Positions 47,178-59,815 of a stretch of 64,000 bases of DNA are shown one piece after another. The position numbers were made by a program, and so were the translations under genes. How positions within the stretch are numbered: position 1 is the first letter of the stretch; every line of letters starts with the position of its first letter. Under the pieces are notes generated by a model, which was given only the letters and a program-made list of their open reading frames with translations, was not told the DNA's origin and did no database searches. The stretch is from Sclerurus mexicanus (lineage: Eukaryota > Chordata > Aves > Passeriformes > Furnariidae), in the NCBI GenBank assembly GCA_013396755.1, contig VWZF01003703.1, positions 1,585,518-1,649,517 of the forward strand, written 5' to 3'.

Positions 47178-47558
47178 AATAAAAATGTTCCATTACTTGT
47201 AGAATATGGGTTTTTTTCCTACAGTAGTTTAAACAGACCTGGAACTCATGGTCTTAAAGTTTGTTTGAAGAGACTTTTCAGTGGAGGTTGTTTCATGTTC
47301 CTGAGAAACTAAAATCATGTCCTGGAAGGAATAAACCAGGACTATTTTGGTTGCTGTCTCTGGGTTCTGGGGGACAGTTTGGGAGAACAAACAGCAGGTT
47401 GTGAACTTGCTGCCCAGGGGGAGTTGTGCCCTGGCCTGTGCTGGTTTTTGCTGGTGCTTTCTGGCTCCCCCTGAGGGCTGAACACTGACAGCCCAGGGGG
47501 TTGGTGCAGTTGCTTTGTTTCCTTGGAGACTTGTGAATTCTGGGTCTTTGTCAATAAA
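47178..47558 (+). terminator. MFSD1: Three AATAAA signals for the long MFSD1 transcript
   Basis: AATAAA occurs at 47178-47183, 47330-47335 and 47553-47558. The last is followed by a GT-rich element (TGTATTGTTTGGG near 47582), the usual downstream context. The long 3' UTR would be about 0.9 to 1.3 kb. Confidence 0.5.
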
Positions 47559-48419
47559 AGCTTGAAATGGACACTGGCACCTGTATTGTTTGGGACTCTT
47601 CAGTGATGTGGTGCTGCCTTTGGAGGGTGCTGAGACACTTTTTTAAGCAAACACAACTTCTGCTTCCCTTGAGGGTGGGGAGAGTTTGGGGGGAAGTGTA
47701 TCCCTGAGGATCCAGGGGGAAGGTTTCCCCCACTTATGGGTTGGTGCATTTTTCTTGGGGAGGGAGGGAATTAGGTTCTTGTCCTTCTGTTGCTCTCTTC
47801 ATCCCCTCTGTCTCCCTGCTCCTCCTCTAATGCTGTCACCTGTAGGTTGGTGTTTCACATGTGACACAACAGTAACCCTGGAATTACTGTTTCATTGAGC
47901 TTTATTTTCAGTTCCTAAATTTCCTGTACCCTTGAGCATCCTGCTAAGATCCTGTGGTGGACTTCTGCAAATGGGGTAATTTCCCATGGCAAACCCCTCC
48001 AGGCGTGAGTTGAGCATGGAGAAGGGGTTTAGTCCTCACTGGGTAGTGATGTAAATATCTTACTTGTCCTAAATGCCTCAAAACCTGCTTGGCTTTGGAG
48101 TTATTGTACCAGTTGCTTTGTAGTCTGCTCTATGTATTAACTGGGAGCCAGTGCCCACTGTGGCTGGGGAGCATTTTTGGAGGTCAGGGTGGGGGGGAAG
48201 AGGAGGGAAGGGAGGTTTATCCCAAAAAACGCTCCCGTTTCCTGGGATATGTGTCACTAGAGGTCAGCACTGCAACGCAGCTGGGCAAGAAATGTGTTCT
48301 GTGTGGGGATGAAGAGCCCTGGAGGATCCAGCTGCTGTCCTGCGTTGGCACTTGTTTCGCGGAATGCTCTGAGTTGGGAGGGACACACAACGTTCATCAA
48401 CTCCAGCTCTTCAGTGAAT

Positions 48420-48612
48420 TCCCAAGACTTGGCCCTGGCACAGGGTGCCCAGAGAAGCTGTGGCTGCCCCTGGATCCCTGGAAGTGTCCAAGGCCAGGTT
48501 GGACGGGGCTTGGAGCCACCTGGGCTGGTGGGAGGTGTCCCTGCCCATGGCAGGGGGTGGGCTTTAAGGTCCCTCCCAGCCAAAACCCTTCTGGGATTCT
48601 GTGAATCTGTGA
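48420..48612 (+). mobile_element. CR1 LINE 3' fragment
   Basis: CCCTGGCACAGGGTGCCCAG to TTCTGGGATTCTGTGAATC. Confidence 0.9.
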
Positions 48613-49964
48613 AATTGGGTCCAATTTTTGGAAAAAGCACCTCTTTCCCGCAGTTCTGTTGGATGTTCTGGGGGTTGACTCTGGTCCAGCCCAGGGCAGA
48701 GCTCACTGAAGCTGCTGCTGTCCCACCCAACGTGACCACAGCCATTGTGTCGTCTCCTTGGTGGACATGCAGCAAACTGTAGCCCCTGCACTGGGTGGAA
48801 AAGGAAAGACTGGTCTAAAATGTCCTCATTTTTTAGGCCAAGATCTACGTGATGTCCTCCACGGAAAAGCATTTTGTGTGCTCAGGGGTTTCCTGTATAG
48901 CCAGGTGTGTATTCCAGCACAGGGAGCGCTGCTGACCCCTCCCTGGGCAGGCCTCGGTGTTCCCTTCACAGAACATTCTTGGTTTTCATGATTGCACTTC
49001 TCAGTTTCATTTTGTTGGTACAGTCCTGGTGGGTTCCAGGAGGATGGAGAAGTTTCTGCTGCATGGAATATTGCCTCACCCAGGTGGTTGCACGCCCAGC
49101 CCCTCACTTCTCCTCAGCTGAATTGGCTTCCAAGGTGGGTGAATTCTTGGTCTTCCTCATTAGTTTTCACCACAGGTTGGGCCCTTCCAACCTCCAGCCT
49201 GGCATTCTGGGCATGCCAGTCTGGGTAAATCAACCTGTTATCCCAAATTTCAAACCACCCTGTTTGTCTCTGCTGTAGCTTTAAAGTGAACAGATAGGTT
49301 TGGGGTGACCCTCACAGACCATCCTGTGTTTCAGACCCACCAGGAACATGAGGTGAAGAGTAATCTTGACTTTGTAGTCCATCAGAAACTGTATTGGTTC
49401 TAAGAGCTCCCTAAAGCAAATTCCCCAGTCTTTTTCTATCCAATTCACTTCTAGCAGTTCTCAGTGAGACTAGAGGTGATATCCCACTGTATGAAATCTG
49501 TCAGAAGTGATGGATACACATCGGAGAAGCTGAGTGAAAACTGAAGAGATGGCATTCCCAGGCTCCATTTAAATTCCAGAGCTCTGCATTTAGATTGATT
49601 TATTTCCATGCCAATAGATTCTGACATAAATATAGTGATATATAATGTATTGACTATAATGCCAATATTATTTTAAAGCTGACTCGAGGGAAAAATCTCT
49701 CGTTGTTTGTGCTGAAATACAACACTTTGTTCTGCTGGAGGGGAAATCAAATCAAACACCCTCTTTCTTAAGACCTTTTGTAATGCTCTTAAAATGAGTA
49801 AGAGCAGAGGTGATGTGGCTTGGGGCACTCTGTGTCCTGGAATTAGTTTGGGATTGTCAGGGAAGTCACAGGTGGAATAGGGGAAGAAATCCCGTGGTGC
49901 TGAGGCTGTCTGTGGGTTTGTGTCTTAAACTTGTGTCCACACTACACAGCAGGTTGGCCCTTGG

Positions 49965-50215
49965 GCTGGGCAAGGGGAATGGCTTCCCAGTGCCAGAGGG
50001 CAGGGTTGGATGGGATATTGGGAGGGAATTGCTGGCTGGAAGGGTGGGCAGGGGCTGGCACAGGGTGCCCAGAGAAGCTGTGGCTGCCACTGGATCCCTG
50101 GGAGTGTCCAAGGCCAGGTTGGAGCAACCTGGGCTGATGGAAGGTGTCCCTCAATGGAATGAGATGACCTTTAAGGTCCCTCCAACCCAACCCATTCCAT
50201 GATCATGGTGTCATA
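49965..50215 (+). mobile_element. CR1 LINE 3' fragment
   Basis: GGCAAGGGGAATGGCTTCCC to CCATTCCATGATCATGGTG, with a small internal deletion near GGTGTCCCTCAATGG. Confidence 0.9.
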
Positions 50216-51032
50216 GCCACTTCCATAATGCCATATCCATACATTTTGTGACATTTGTATTCACATATGGATTGTGTAAAGGTGTCACATGGAGACCACA
50301 ACACACAGACATACGTTTTTCCCTTTGCATGAAAGAATTGCTTTTCTTTCTCATTTTCTCCTGCATTTTTTCACTCTCACTCTCTACAGGATTTATTCAT
50401 GAGCTTAACCTAATTACTGTCCTCAGAAACAAAGCCTGTTTTACAGCGAATATCCTTTTGATATCCGTCATCTGAATATTGCCTAATAAAGTTAGCAAAT
50501 GGCCTGCAAATGAACCAAAAGGATTCAGTGGCAAAAGAAATGGATCAGGGTTTTACCCAGACTGACAGAAATGTTTAAAATTCTCAAGGCATGGCTTTGC
50601 TGGGGGATTAATATGCATTTTTTCTGTCCTGAGATGAAAAACACCGTCTGGATTTAATGCAACACTTACAAAATTGCTGATGTGAGTCTCTGGGAAAGCT
50701 GCTTTATAAACACACTGGAGAGTTCACTAGAGACAAAGTTCACTTTGAGGAGCTGCGATACTTGTAATCAGGAGCTGAAATGTATTCCTGGAGCTGCAGG
50801 ACTAAAAGGTAGGAATTTAAGTGCCTTCATATGTTTTCCTTGCTTGGAACAAAGGTGCTCCATTTTTCATGTAAGCAGAGCTCCTTGGAGTTGAGTTTGC
50901 TCTGGGGAGATCATTAAGAGGGATCAATAAATGGATGGATTGAGTTCTGGCCTGGCTGGGTCCCTGGCTGGCTCAGCTGCTGCTGGAGTCACCTCCAGGA
51001 TCTCAGGGCTGGGCTGTCATGGGCAAGAGTTT

Positions 51033-51175
51033 TATGGAATCACAGAGTCCTTAAGGTTGGAAAAGTTCTTTAGGTCCAACCATCAGCCAGCACCACCCTG
51101 TTCACCACTAACCCATGTCCTCCAGTGCCACAGCCACGTATTTTTGGGACACTTCCAGGCATGGTGGCTCCACCA
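51033..51175 (-). mobile_element. CR1 LINE 3' fragment, second subfamily
   Basis: Reversed; TTAAGGTTGGAAAAGTTC, then CACTAACCCATGTCCTCCAG. It belongs with the copies at 53850 and 62907. Confidence 0.85.
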
Positions 51176-51299
51176 CTAAACTTTCCATTTAGTTAGGTTT
51201 CTGTGGCCTTTGTGTGAACATTGGTTTAAAAACCTGGCGTAGAAGTTCATTTCAGCCCTTGCTGATACTCATCTCAAGGCCCATGTTCCTTGTTCTGCT

Positions 51300-51475
51300 G
51301 TTCCACAGGCTCCCCAGGACAGTGGTCATGGCCCCAAGGCTGCCAGGAGTGCAAGAAGGGTTTGGACAACGCTCTCAGGCACATGGTGAGGTTCTTGGGG
51401 TGTGCTGTGCAGGGCCAGGAGTTGGGCTCTCATCCTTGAGGGTCCCTGCCAGCTCACAATATTCTGTGACTCATT
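51300..51475 (+). mobile_element. CR1 LINE 3' fragment, third subfamily
   Basis: GGACAACGCTCTCAGGCACA and CTTGGGGTGTGCTGTGCAG are typical of a CR1 group unlike the other copies here. The tail is ATTCTGTGACTC. Confidence 0.8.
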
Positions 51476-53849
51476 TGTCTTTTGGGGGAAAAAAGAAATG
51501 GAAATGAAGACAAAAATGGCCTTTTTTTCTCCCTGAAGATCATTACTAAGTGAATTCTTAGACAATAAAGTTCAGGCTTAGCTTTCCTCCTGGGGAGCAG
51601 AAACCCAGCTAACCCTGGTCAAACAGGGGCACCAGCAGATTTCCCTGCTCTTGCTGCTGCCGACCTGCTTGTGTCCTCTGGTGGGTGTGAAGAGGGTTGG
51701 GACAGTCTTTGTGTTCTTCATCTGGGACTGGGATAGCTGAGCTTAATTCCAACAGTGGAAGCTGCTCTTTTGCAGGAGCCCATTGCAGGAATGTTCCCTC
51801 TGAGCCATGGTGGTGTCCAGGCCTTCAGGAGGAAAATCCCTGTTTCAGTTCCTTCCTAAATGGCTCTTTGCTTGGAAAGGGTGTGTGAATTAATGGGAGT
51901 TTGACATCATTATATGTTAACATGCTCCCTCTGATTGATTTGTCCTGGCAGTTCCCCTCCTGCGCCCTGTCACTCCCTCCATGCCATTCCCTGGCTGTGA
52001 GTGCTGGATGAGGACCTCGAGCCAACTGGAGCTTAATGGGACCTGCACCACTTGTGATGGTGAGTTATGGACTGTCACATGAAATATCTGGACACACTCA
52101 CAACTTCCTGATGGCACAACAGACACAAAGGTACATGCAGTCTCCGAGCTGCTCCTGCTCACCAGATGCTGTTTCACTGCACTTTGTGGATGTTTTTGTA
52201 ATTACAAACTTTTTTTCCTGAGCTCCAGTAGCTCTTAAATAAAAAAATTGATCCCAGGGAATTATATTGTTGAATATTAAAGGCAGTATTTATTTGCAAG
52301 ATTCACTTTGGGGGATGCCTAATTTGTCGAGGTTTTCTGCCCAGGCTGCAAAATGGTGCAATAAAAATCAGTGATTGATGTTTATGATCAGATTAAATGG
52401 TTTAGCTGTGGGGATCAAAGTGATAAATTCCAGCCCTCCCCAAGCTGGGATTGGCCACAAGAGATCCTGCAAAGTGCCAGCATTTTTTAATGAGATCATT
52501 TATTTTCAGGCTCCGAGAGAATCAACTTTTGTAGTTTATTGAAAGTGTGTTTAAAATAACAACGTGCCTGGTGTCAAAAGGATTGGATGTGGTTTGTGTT
52601 TGCTGGGTCAAGCAGCCCAGTGGGGAAAAAACAGAGTTAAAAGCAGAGCTTGGCATTTCCAAGGGAAATCTGAGGATCTGAGGAGCACGAGGGGCATTGC
52701 CCCCGGCTCTGTGCTGCTCTAGGTCTTTTTTCTTTTGGTTTTGGGTCATTCCACTAAAAATGAGGGGCCTCAAATGCAGATGGTCATGGGGCTGCCCCCT
52801 TGGTGTGCTGCAAGGGGCAGCCACAACCTGCTTATCCACGGAAATGAAATGTTTCCATTCCCAGGTGTCATGGGGAGACCACAGCAAAAGGTTGGAAAGG
52901 ACCTGGGGTGGTCACTGAGTCGTGTAGGACTGGTTGGATTGAAGTTTAATGGCTGGTTTTTTCCCTGCTGGGAGACTGACCCTGGTGACTGCAGCATTTT
53001 CTCCAACTGTTCATGAAAGCAGAGGAAGGGGGGATTTCTGGAAGTGGCAGGAGAAGGGAAACACCCTGATTTTATTTGCTCAGAGCTCATTAGGGCAGGG
53101 CCTGAGCCTTAAAAGCATAATATTCACTTAATAGAGATGTGATGAAAGGAGTACTGAGATCATTTTGTTAAGATTGCTCTTAAGCTCTGTATCTGAAACC
53201 TGCCAGAGAATAGGTAAAATTTAGTCTGCTGTTGGTGAAGACTAAATTATATTTCCTTACTTGCTGTGAGAGATTTATAATTGGGGTAAAACCTGAGCTC
53301 TGAATTCATCTCCAGTGCAGAATTGTAGCATCAAAGCTCGACATTGTCTTCCTGTCCCCGGGATGTTCTTTGTTAGAGAATCATTTATTTTACTCCAAAG
53401 AGGCCCTTTTTCTTTCTCTATTACAAAGTTGGTCTTTTTTGCTCATGGCTGCATTTTCTCTGGGGAGATTCTGATTAAACACTTCAGTTCAAAAGCATTT
53501 GCACAGCGGAGTCATTTTGGGAGGGAAGGAATCATTAGGGATGTTGGGGGTGTTAGGGGTTCAAAGCGGGCTCTGCTTTATTCCTCCTGCATCAGCACAT
53601 TGGATGTTCTTCCCTGGGTTCAGGAGAAGTGAGGGGCTCTTTCAAAGGGCAGAAGATAAAATTGAAAGGGCTATCATTTAAAGTAGCAGTTGATGGATTC
53701 GCAGCCAGGCATGCAGGTGTTCTTCTCTCGTTTTATTGAGGTGGGGAGGATGTGCCCAAAGCCCACCCTGGGTGGGGGGGTCCACATTTCTGCACCCTGC
53801 TGAGGGTGTGCTGGCCTTGGCATTGCTGGGAGGGCAGAACAGACCCATG

Positions 53850-54285
53850 GAATCGTGGAGGTTGGAAAAGCCCTCTAAGATCGAGACCAGCCATCCCCCA
53901 GCTCTGCCAAGGCCACCACTAACCCATGTCCCCAAGTGCCACATCCATAGGGCTTTTAAATCCCTCTGGGGATGGGGATCCACCCCTGCCCTGGGCAGCT
54001 GTGCCAGGGCTGGACACTTTTCCCTGATATCCAGCCTAAACCTCCTCTGGAGCAACTTGAGGCCATTTCCTCTTGTCCTGTTCCTTGGTATCTGGGAGAA
54101 GACACTGTCCCCGCCCTGGCTCCCCCCTCCTGGCAGGGACTTGCAGAGCCAGAGGGTCCCCCCTGAGCCTCCTTTTCTCCAGGCTGAGCCCCCCCAGCTC
54201 CCTCAGCCTCTCCTGCTGCTCCAGCCCCTTCCCCAGCCCCGTTCCCTTCCCTGCACACGCTCCAGCCCGATCGTGTCTAGTTTGT
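53850..54285 (-). mobile_element. CR1 LINE 3' fragment, long
   Basis: Reversed; the tail GGAATCGTGGAGGTTGG, then CACTAACCCATGTCCCCAAG, up to the CCCCCAGCTCCCTCAGCC region. Confidence 0.9.
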
Positions 54286-54589
54286 AGAAGTCAGCCCAGC
54301 CCTTCCTGCTGTAATTGCACCTTTACCTCGGAAGCCCTGGTGGAAAATAATTAAATTTCAGAAAAGCCAGTCTGGTTTGGAGCCCCTGAGGGGCTCAGTT
54401 AAATGTAATCATGGTAACTGCAGCTTTTAAGCAAATATGTGGGGTTTTTAAAGAAATTAGGTGAGGTCTTTTGCACAGCAGGGAGCTGCAGGCTGCATTT
54501 CCATGTTTCCCTCACTGCAAGTACTGCTGGAAAATCTGGGGAATGTCTAAGGAAGAGCAAGGAAGATGCTCAGGGGTACCGGGTTTCTC

Positions 54590-54755
54590 TGGCCTGGCAC
54601 AGACCTTTCCAGAGAAGCTGGGGCTGCCGAATCCCTGGAAGTGCTCAAGGTCAGGTTTGGATGGGGCTTGGAGCATCCTGGGCTAGTGGAAGGTGGTTGG
54701 AATGAGACGAGCTTTAAGGTCCCTTCCAACCAAACCATTCCATGAATCTGTGATT
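54590..54755 (+). mobile_element. CR1 LINE 3' fragment
   Basis: GGCACAGACCTTTCCAGAG to CCATTCCATGAATCTGTG; missing the usual CCTGCCCATGGCAGG segment. Confidence 0.85.
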
Positions 54756-55142
54756 CCTATTTGCTTAAAAAAGAGATTAATGTGGACTCAAGGCTAATCT
54801 GGAGCTTGGCCCCTTTGGATAAGGGAATTCTGCTCCCTGGGATGCAGCTCCAGCAGCAGCAGCAGCACAAGCTGCTTTCTGGGAGCACTGGAGAAGCATC
54901 ACCCACCTCCTGCAGCACAGGGAAATAAAGCACCGGAATTATCCTAATAAATTACAATAATTGTGCCTGGCAGCAGGCGGTAATTTAAAACAGATTAATC
55001 TAACAAGCCTTAAAGATGAATAAATAATAAACATCTTCATGCATTGGGAATCTTATTCCGAATGAATATTAATTACTGCTCATAAACCCGATGCCAAAAT
55101 CGATCCGTGTGGAGGAGGCACAAGGTATTAAGTGCAGTAAAT

Positions 55143-55299
55143 TGGACAGAGCCCAGGTGAATATTCCCAGTGTCCATTAAAGTGGGATTGTGCAGGTGGA
55201 TGGAGCCCAGGTGAATATTCCCAGTATCCACTAAAGTGGGACTGTGCAGGTGGATGGAGCCCAGATGAATATTTCCAGTATCCATTAAAGTGGGATGGT
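55143..55299. repeat. 54-base tandem repeat, three copies
   Basis: Three copies of a 54-base unit containing GAGCCCAGGTGAATATTCCC and ATTAAAGTGGGA. The third copy is slightly truncated and more diverged. Confidence 0.9.
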
Positions 55300-57289
55300 G
55301 CTGCTGCTCGCCCCCATGCCCAGCTGATGGGAAGCAAGCTTTGGAATAGGGGGTGGTGTGGATTAGATTTGATTTAATTTCCTTTGTTTCCTGGCAGGCT
55401 GGATTAGCACTGGGAGGGATGGAGCGGGAATTATCCAGCAGGAAAAAGAAGGGAAGCACAGGTGATGCTTGGCCATGGGTGGGGCTGGTGCAGCTGGCAT
55501 TGCCCTGTGCCACATCCCCATCCTGCTGGGGTGCACATCCTTGGGGCTGAGAGTCAGGAGCCTCCTCCTGACCTCTGCAGGGATAAATACCAAGGAAAGC
55601 TTTGTTCCCTGGAAAAATGGCCCCTCAGTGCCACGCTGTGGGGTGAGACCCTCTGTGCCTGTTCTGCTGTGCCCCGTGTGTGCTGAGAGGGGGATTTCAC
55701 CCAGGCAGAACGGGGGCCCTGCTCCCTTCCCAGTGGGAACATGTGGAAGACGGATGAGAGGGAACATCTGCACCATCTGCTCTAGGGGAGCTCTATCCTT
55801 CATCCTCTCACCTTGCTGCATTGCTGTTGTGTTTGGGGGATATCCATCATTCCCTTCTATTATTCCTGGTCTCCTTAGGCCAAGGCTTTCTCCAGGACAG
55901 TGCTTTGCTTGGCAGGAGGCTGCACTGGGGGCTCCTGAAGGGAATTTTCCCCTGTTCCCTGTTTCTCTGCATGGCTTGGGCAAACAGTTCTGCCTGGACA
56001 CCCTGCAGGCAGTGGGGTGTCTGTTGGGGAACATATGCTGTGTGCCAGAGTGGGAATGAGCCGGGAAGGATAACTGGGCTCTTTGGAGATGCAGTGGCAT
56101 GCTGGATGAGGGGGGTGCTGGCTTGACATGGCAGGAGGGAAATTCCTGTGGGAAATTCCTGGGAATGCTGGATTTGGGTACCATCAGCCTCCCGGGGAGG
56201 TGGCATTTATGCCTCAGTTTCAGTTGCAAAGCCTGGCAGAGCTAAAGGGAGGGCAGAGGCTGCAAAACACACCAGGGCTGGTTTAGGATGGATCACAAAC
56301 TGAACTGAAGTTGGCAAAGCTCACACTGGGATCCCATCGGAGGCTCCTTGATCTTTGGAGGTGAATCGCAGCTGTGGTGCCGTGTCTGAGGTCTGCAGAC
56401 ACTGCACTTGAAAGGGCTTGGAGATAAGTGGGAAAGGGAGGGGGAAAGGAGGAATTCATCCTTGGGGCCTCCTGAGCTGGGCCAGGGGGATGTTTCAGGT
56501 GTGTATGGAGCAGCTGCTCCTGGAACGAAGCGTGTGAGTAAAGGTGGACACAGGGAGAGGGAAGGGATGGAGAGCACAGGGGGATGCAGCTCGTATCCCA
56601 GGGATTTGTCCATTTACAGATTTTGCCATGACCTGGGAGCCCAGAATGTCCCTGGTCTGCTCTGACCTGAAATGATGTGGGTGTCCCGCCCTGCAGGGAG
56701 CTGGGGTGACACCGTGTGCAAGGTGGTGGGGTGTCCTTGGACAGGACAAAATCCTGTGGGCTGGGAATTGCACCGGAATCACGGAATATATCTGCTTTTC
56801 CTCTGCCTGTGTTGTGACTCTTTGCTAGGGAGAAAGGTCCCCCCTGTCTCCTGTAAGTGTTCTGGGCGAATTAAACCCCCAGCAGCCCCAAATGGAAGTA
56901 GTTCCCATTTCCCCAGAAAGCAGCAATTAGCAGATGTCTGTCCTGCCCTCACCTCCAGCTTTAATAGCACAGAAATCTCTTCTTACAGCAACATTTGAGA
57001 AGCATTAGCTGTAGGTTTCCACGCTGCCTGGAGTGTCAGAGATGGGGGGCCAAATCCAGCAAGACTTGGTGCAGTTGGATCTGGGGTGCAGGTTTGAATA
57101 CTTCGAAGTTTGCAGAGACCCTTTACTTGAGAAATGAATTTTGAAAGAGAAGGTGAGACCCACTCTGGTATTAACAGACCAAGAACTGGATTTAAAATAG
57201 CAGGAGTGCCATGGGCTGAGCTCCTGAGCTGTGTCCTGGGAGAAAGCTGGGGAGCACAATCTGCAGGGGGGGAACCTGCTGTTTCCCAG

Positions 57290-57405
57290 GGTCACAGAAT
57301 CCCAGACTGGTTTGGGTTGGAAGGGACCCTAAAGCTCCTCTCATTCCAACCCCTGCCAGGGGTGGGACACCTTCCACAGGGCAGGGTGTTCACAGGGCAT
57401 CATCC
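57290..57405 (-). mobile_element. CR1 LINE 3' fragment
   Basis: Reversed; the tail TCACAGAATCCCAGACTGG, then ATTCCAACCCCTGCCAGGG. Confidence 0.85.
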
Positions 57406-58187
57406 CAAAAGCTGCCTGTAAATGGTGATGTGATACTGGGAAGGATGTGGGCAGCATCCATATGGTCCAGCTGGGGACTTTTAAAAGCATTTTAATATAG
57501 AGCCCTTGCCAAGGATGTTGCAGGGGTTGTTCTTTGCTCTTTGCTGTGCTGGGAACAAAGTGTTATGAGTTTGACCTGTCTGGAGAAGCTGTTCCCTTGC
57601 CTGGCTGCTTGGCAAGATTTAAACCCTGCTGCTGCATTGCATTGATCCCCAATAATTGCTTTAATAGCAGGCCTGGTGTAAACAGCGAGGAGGTTTCTGT
57701 CACTCAGGTAATGAAATCCCATCTGGTTTTGCTGGGAAGGAATTTATCCCTGGCTCAGGGTCGTCTCCCCGGGAGGAGGAAGCTCCGTGCTCCAAGGCTG
57801 GGCATCATCTCCCTGGAAAAATGGATTAGGGGGAGAGATGGGGAGGGCAGAGGTTTGGGGAAGGAAATTCTTTAAAGGAGCAGAGCAATTACTTCTGTTA
57901 GACAAGAAAATATTGCGTCATTGCTTGTATTTTAGGCTGTAATTCCAGCAATGTCTTGTGGCTTCGCTCTTGTGGTTTCTCTTTGGGCCCCTTTAGCAGT
58001 GCCAGGTGTGACCTTCCCTCTCACCCAGTAGCTGTTTTCCAGCTCAGGGTGATGCTCTTCCTCGGATCAGATGTAAATGCTTTGGGTTTGCATTAGACAA
58101 AGTCAGCAGCACCTTTGTCTTCCCTCCCCAGCCCGATTTATTTTGTGACCAAATCCAGACTTCCTGCCCCTCCCATGACAACTACAG

Positions 58188-58320
58188 AAACCTAGAACGG
58201 ATTGGGTTGGAAGGGACTTCTAATGGTCACCTAATCCAGCCCCAAATCTTCTATTTTAATGGTCATCTAGACCAGCCCAAATCCATTTATTCCCACTGGT
58301 TCACCTTCCTCCACATCCAA
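58188..58320 (-). mobile_element. CR1 LINE 3' remnant
   Basis: Reversed; GGATTGGGTTGGAAGGGAC followed by two copies of a TAATGGTCA-based segment, a local duplication. Confidence 0.7.
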
Positions 58321-59569
58321 CAGTGGGTGAGAAGCCAATGGAATTTGTAAGGTGGGAAAAGAGGAGTTATGGAACAGAGATCATAAGAATAAGGTCATTC
58401 AAGAGCAAGAAGTACATCTCAGCTCAGCAAAGAGACCCTTTTCCCTGCCAGAGCTTTGGGAGTTTCATTTCTTTTCCCTCTCTTTATATCTGTAATACAC
58501 ATTAAGCCCTTCCAGGAGCCCTGTCTGTGCACACACATTGCTCCCGGGGAGAAAGGATTTGTGGCACTCCTATTTTTGTCCAGGACTTTTGTAGAGATAT
58601 TTACCCTTTGGCAGAAACCCAGTGAAGAGGATTTCAGCCCAAAAATCAGACCCAAACCATTCCAAACCCAGCAGAGTCACAGCACCTTCGATGCAGTGTC
58701 TGGGACTTGAAGGAGTGATTTACACTGTGGCACTAAGTGGCAGAATGTACCCACCTGGCCCATAAACTCTCAGCAGTGTGGGGCTCCAGACAGCTAGAGA
58801 AATCCCCCCCAGCTTTACAGGTGTGCAAAGCAGAGCGCATCCGAGTGCACCTCTGTATTTTCACTGTGCAGTGCTTTCCATACTTCCATCTACCACACAC
58901 AGACCATTTGCACTGATTTAATACCCTGTTTGTGCCAAGCATTTCTGTTGGTGCGCGGAAATGAAGGAGTGCTGGCAAAGCTTTTCTTTCCTGACACACC
59001 AGAAGGATGACTCTGTGCCCCCACGGCAGGTTTGCAGCGAGTTCCTGTGCTGGGCTTGCCCTTCCGTGCAGGGCTGGCCTCCGCTGGGCTCCCTGATGTT
59101 ACTGCCTTTGCATTGTTATTCACTGCCCCTGGGAGTGTTTAATGGGCAGGCTCGGATCTTGGTCGGGAGCTTTGGTTCGTAACCACAGCTCTGCTCAGCA
59201 TCCTCTCTGCAATCACCATAGTAACCTTGCAGGGAATGATGTGCCTTATATTTTTATCCTGTGCTGAAATATCAGGGCTGGCTAATATTTCTCTTACCTT
59301 TGCCCACTGCTCATCTCTAGCTCTGGTGGGGGCCAGGGGGAGGTTGTGCCTTTGGTTTCCAGGGTTTGCAGCTGGTCCTGTGGGTGTGGGTCCAGCAGGA
59401 CCCCCTGATGCTCGGCGAGTGTGGGAACGTGTTGCTCTTGATCCCTTGTTCTGACCAGCACAAGCAAGAACAAGGTCCTGGCTGGTGATCAAATGGTCCA
59501 AAGCCTGGTTTGTGCACAGGAAATTGAGAAACTGAAGAGTAAAGTTATGTCAGGGTACTGGGTTGTGTG

Positions 59570-59815
59570 TTAGATTAGGGTTAGATGGGATGTTGGGAAG
59601 GAATCCTCCCCTGGGAGGGTGGACAGGCCCTAGCACAGGGTGCCCAGAGAAGCTGTGGCTGCCCCTGGATGTGTCCGAGGCCAGGTTGGATGGGGCTTGG
59701 AGCAACTTGGGATCATGGAAGGTGTCCCTGCCCATGGCAGGGGGTGGCACTGGATTTGGCTTTGAGGTCCCTTCCAACCCAAACCAGTCTGTGATGGTGA
59801 TTCTATGACGTGTTG
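59570..59815 (+). mobile_element. CR1 LINE 3' fragment
   Basis: AGGCCCTAGCACAGGGTGCC to CCAGTCTGTGATGGTGATTC. Confidence 0.9.

Larger units (their letters stand above)
47600..53850. other. Intergenic DNA downstream of MFSD1, no gene seen
   Basis: CR1 copies at 48420, 49965, 51033 and 51300 are listed separately. The AT-rich stretch 49590-49690 has no recognisable repeat. No exon of the expected next gene (IQCJ/SCHIP1) was recognised. Confidence 0.5.

Noticed and set aside
55363..56229. 288-residue minus-strand open frame
   Set aside because: Low-complexity Pro/Ser/His-rich translation with no recognised domain; overlapping plus-strand frames are equally open, which points to chance.
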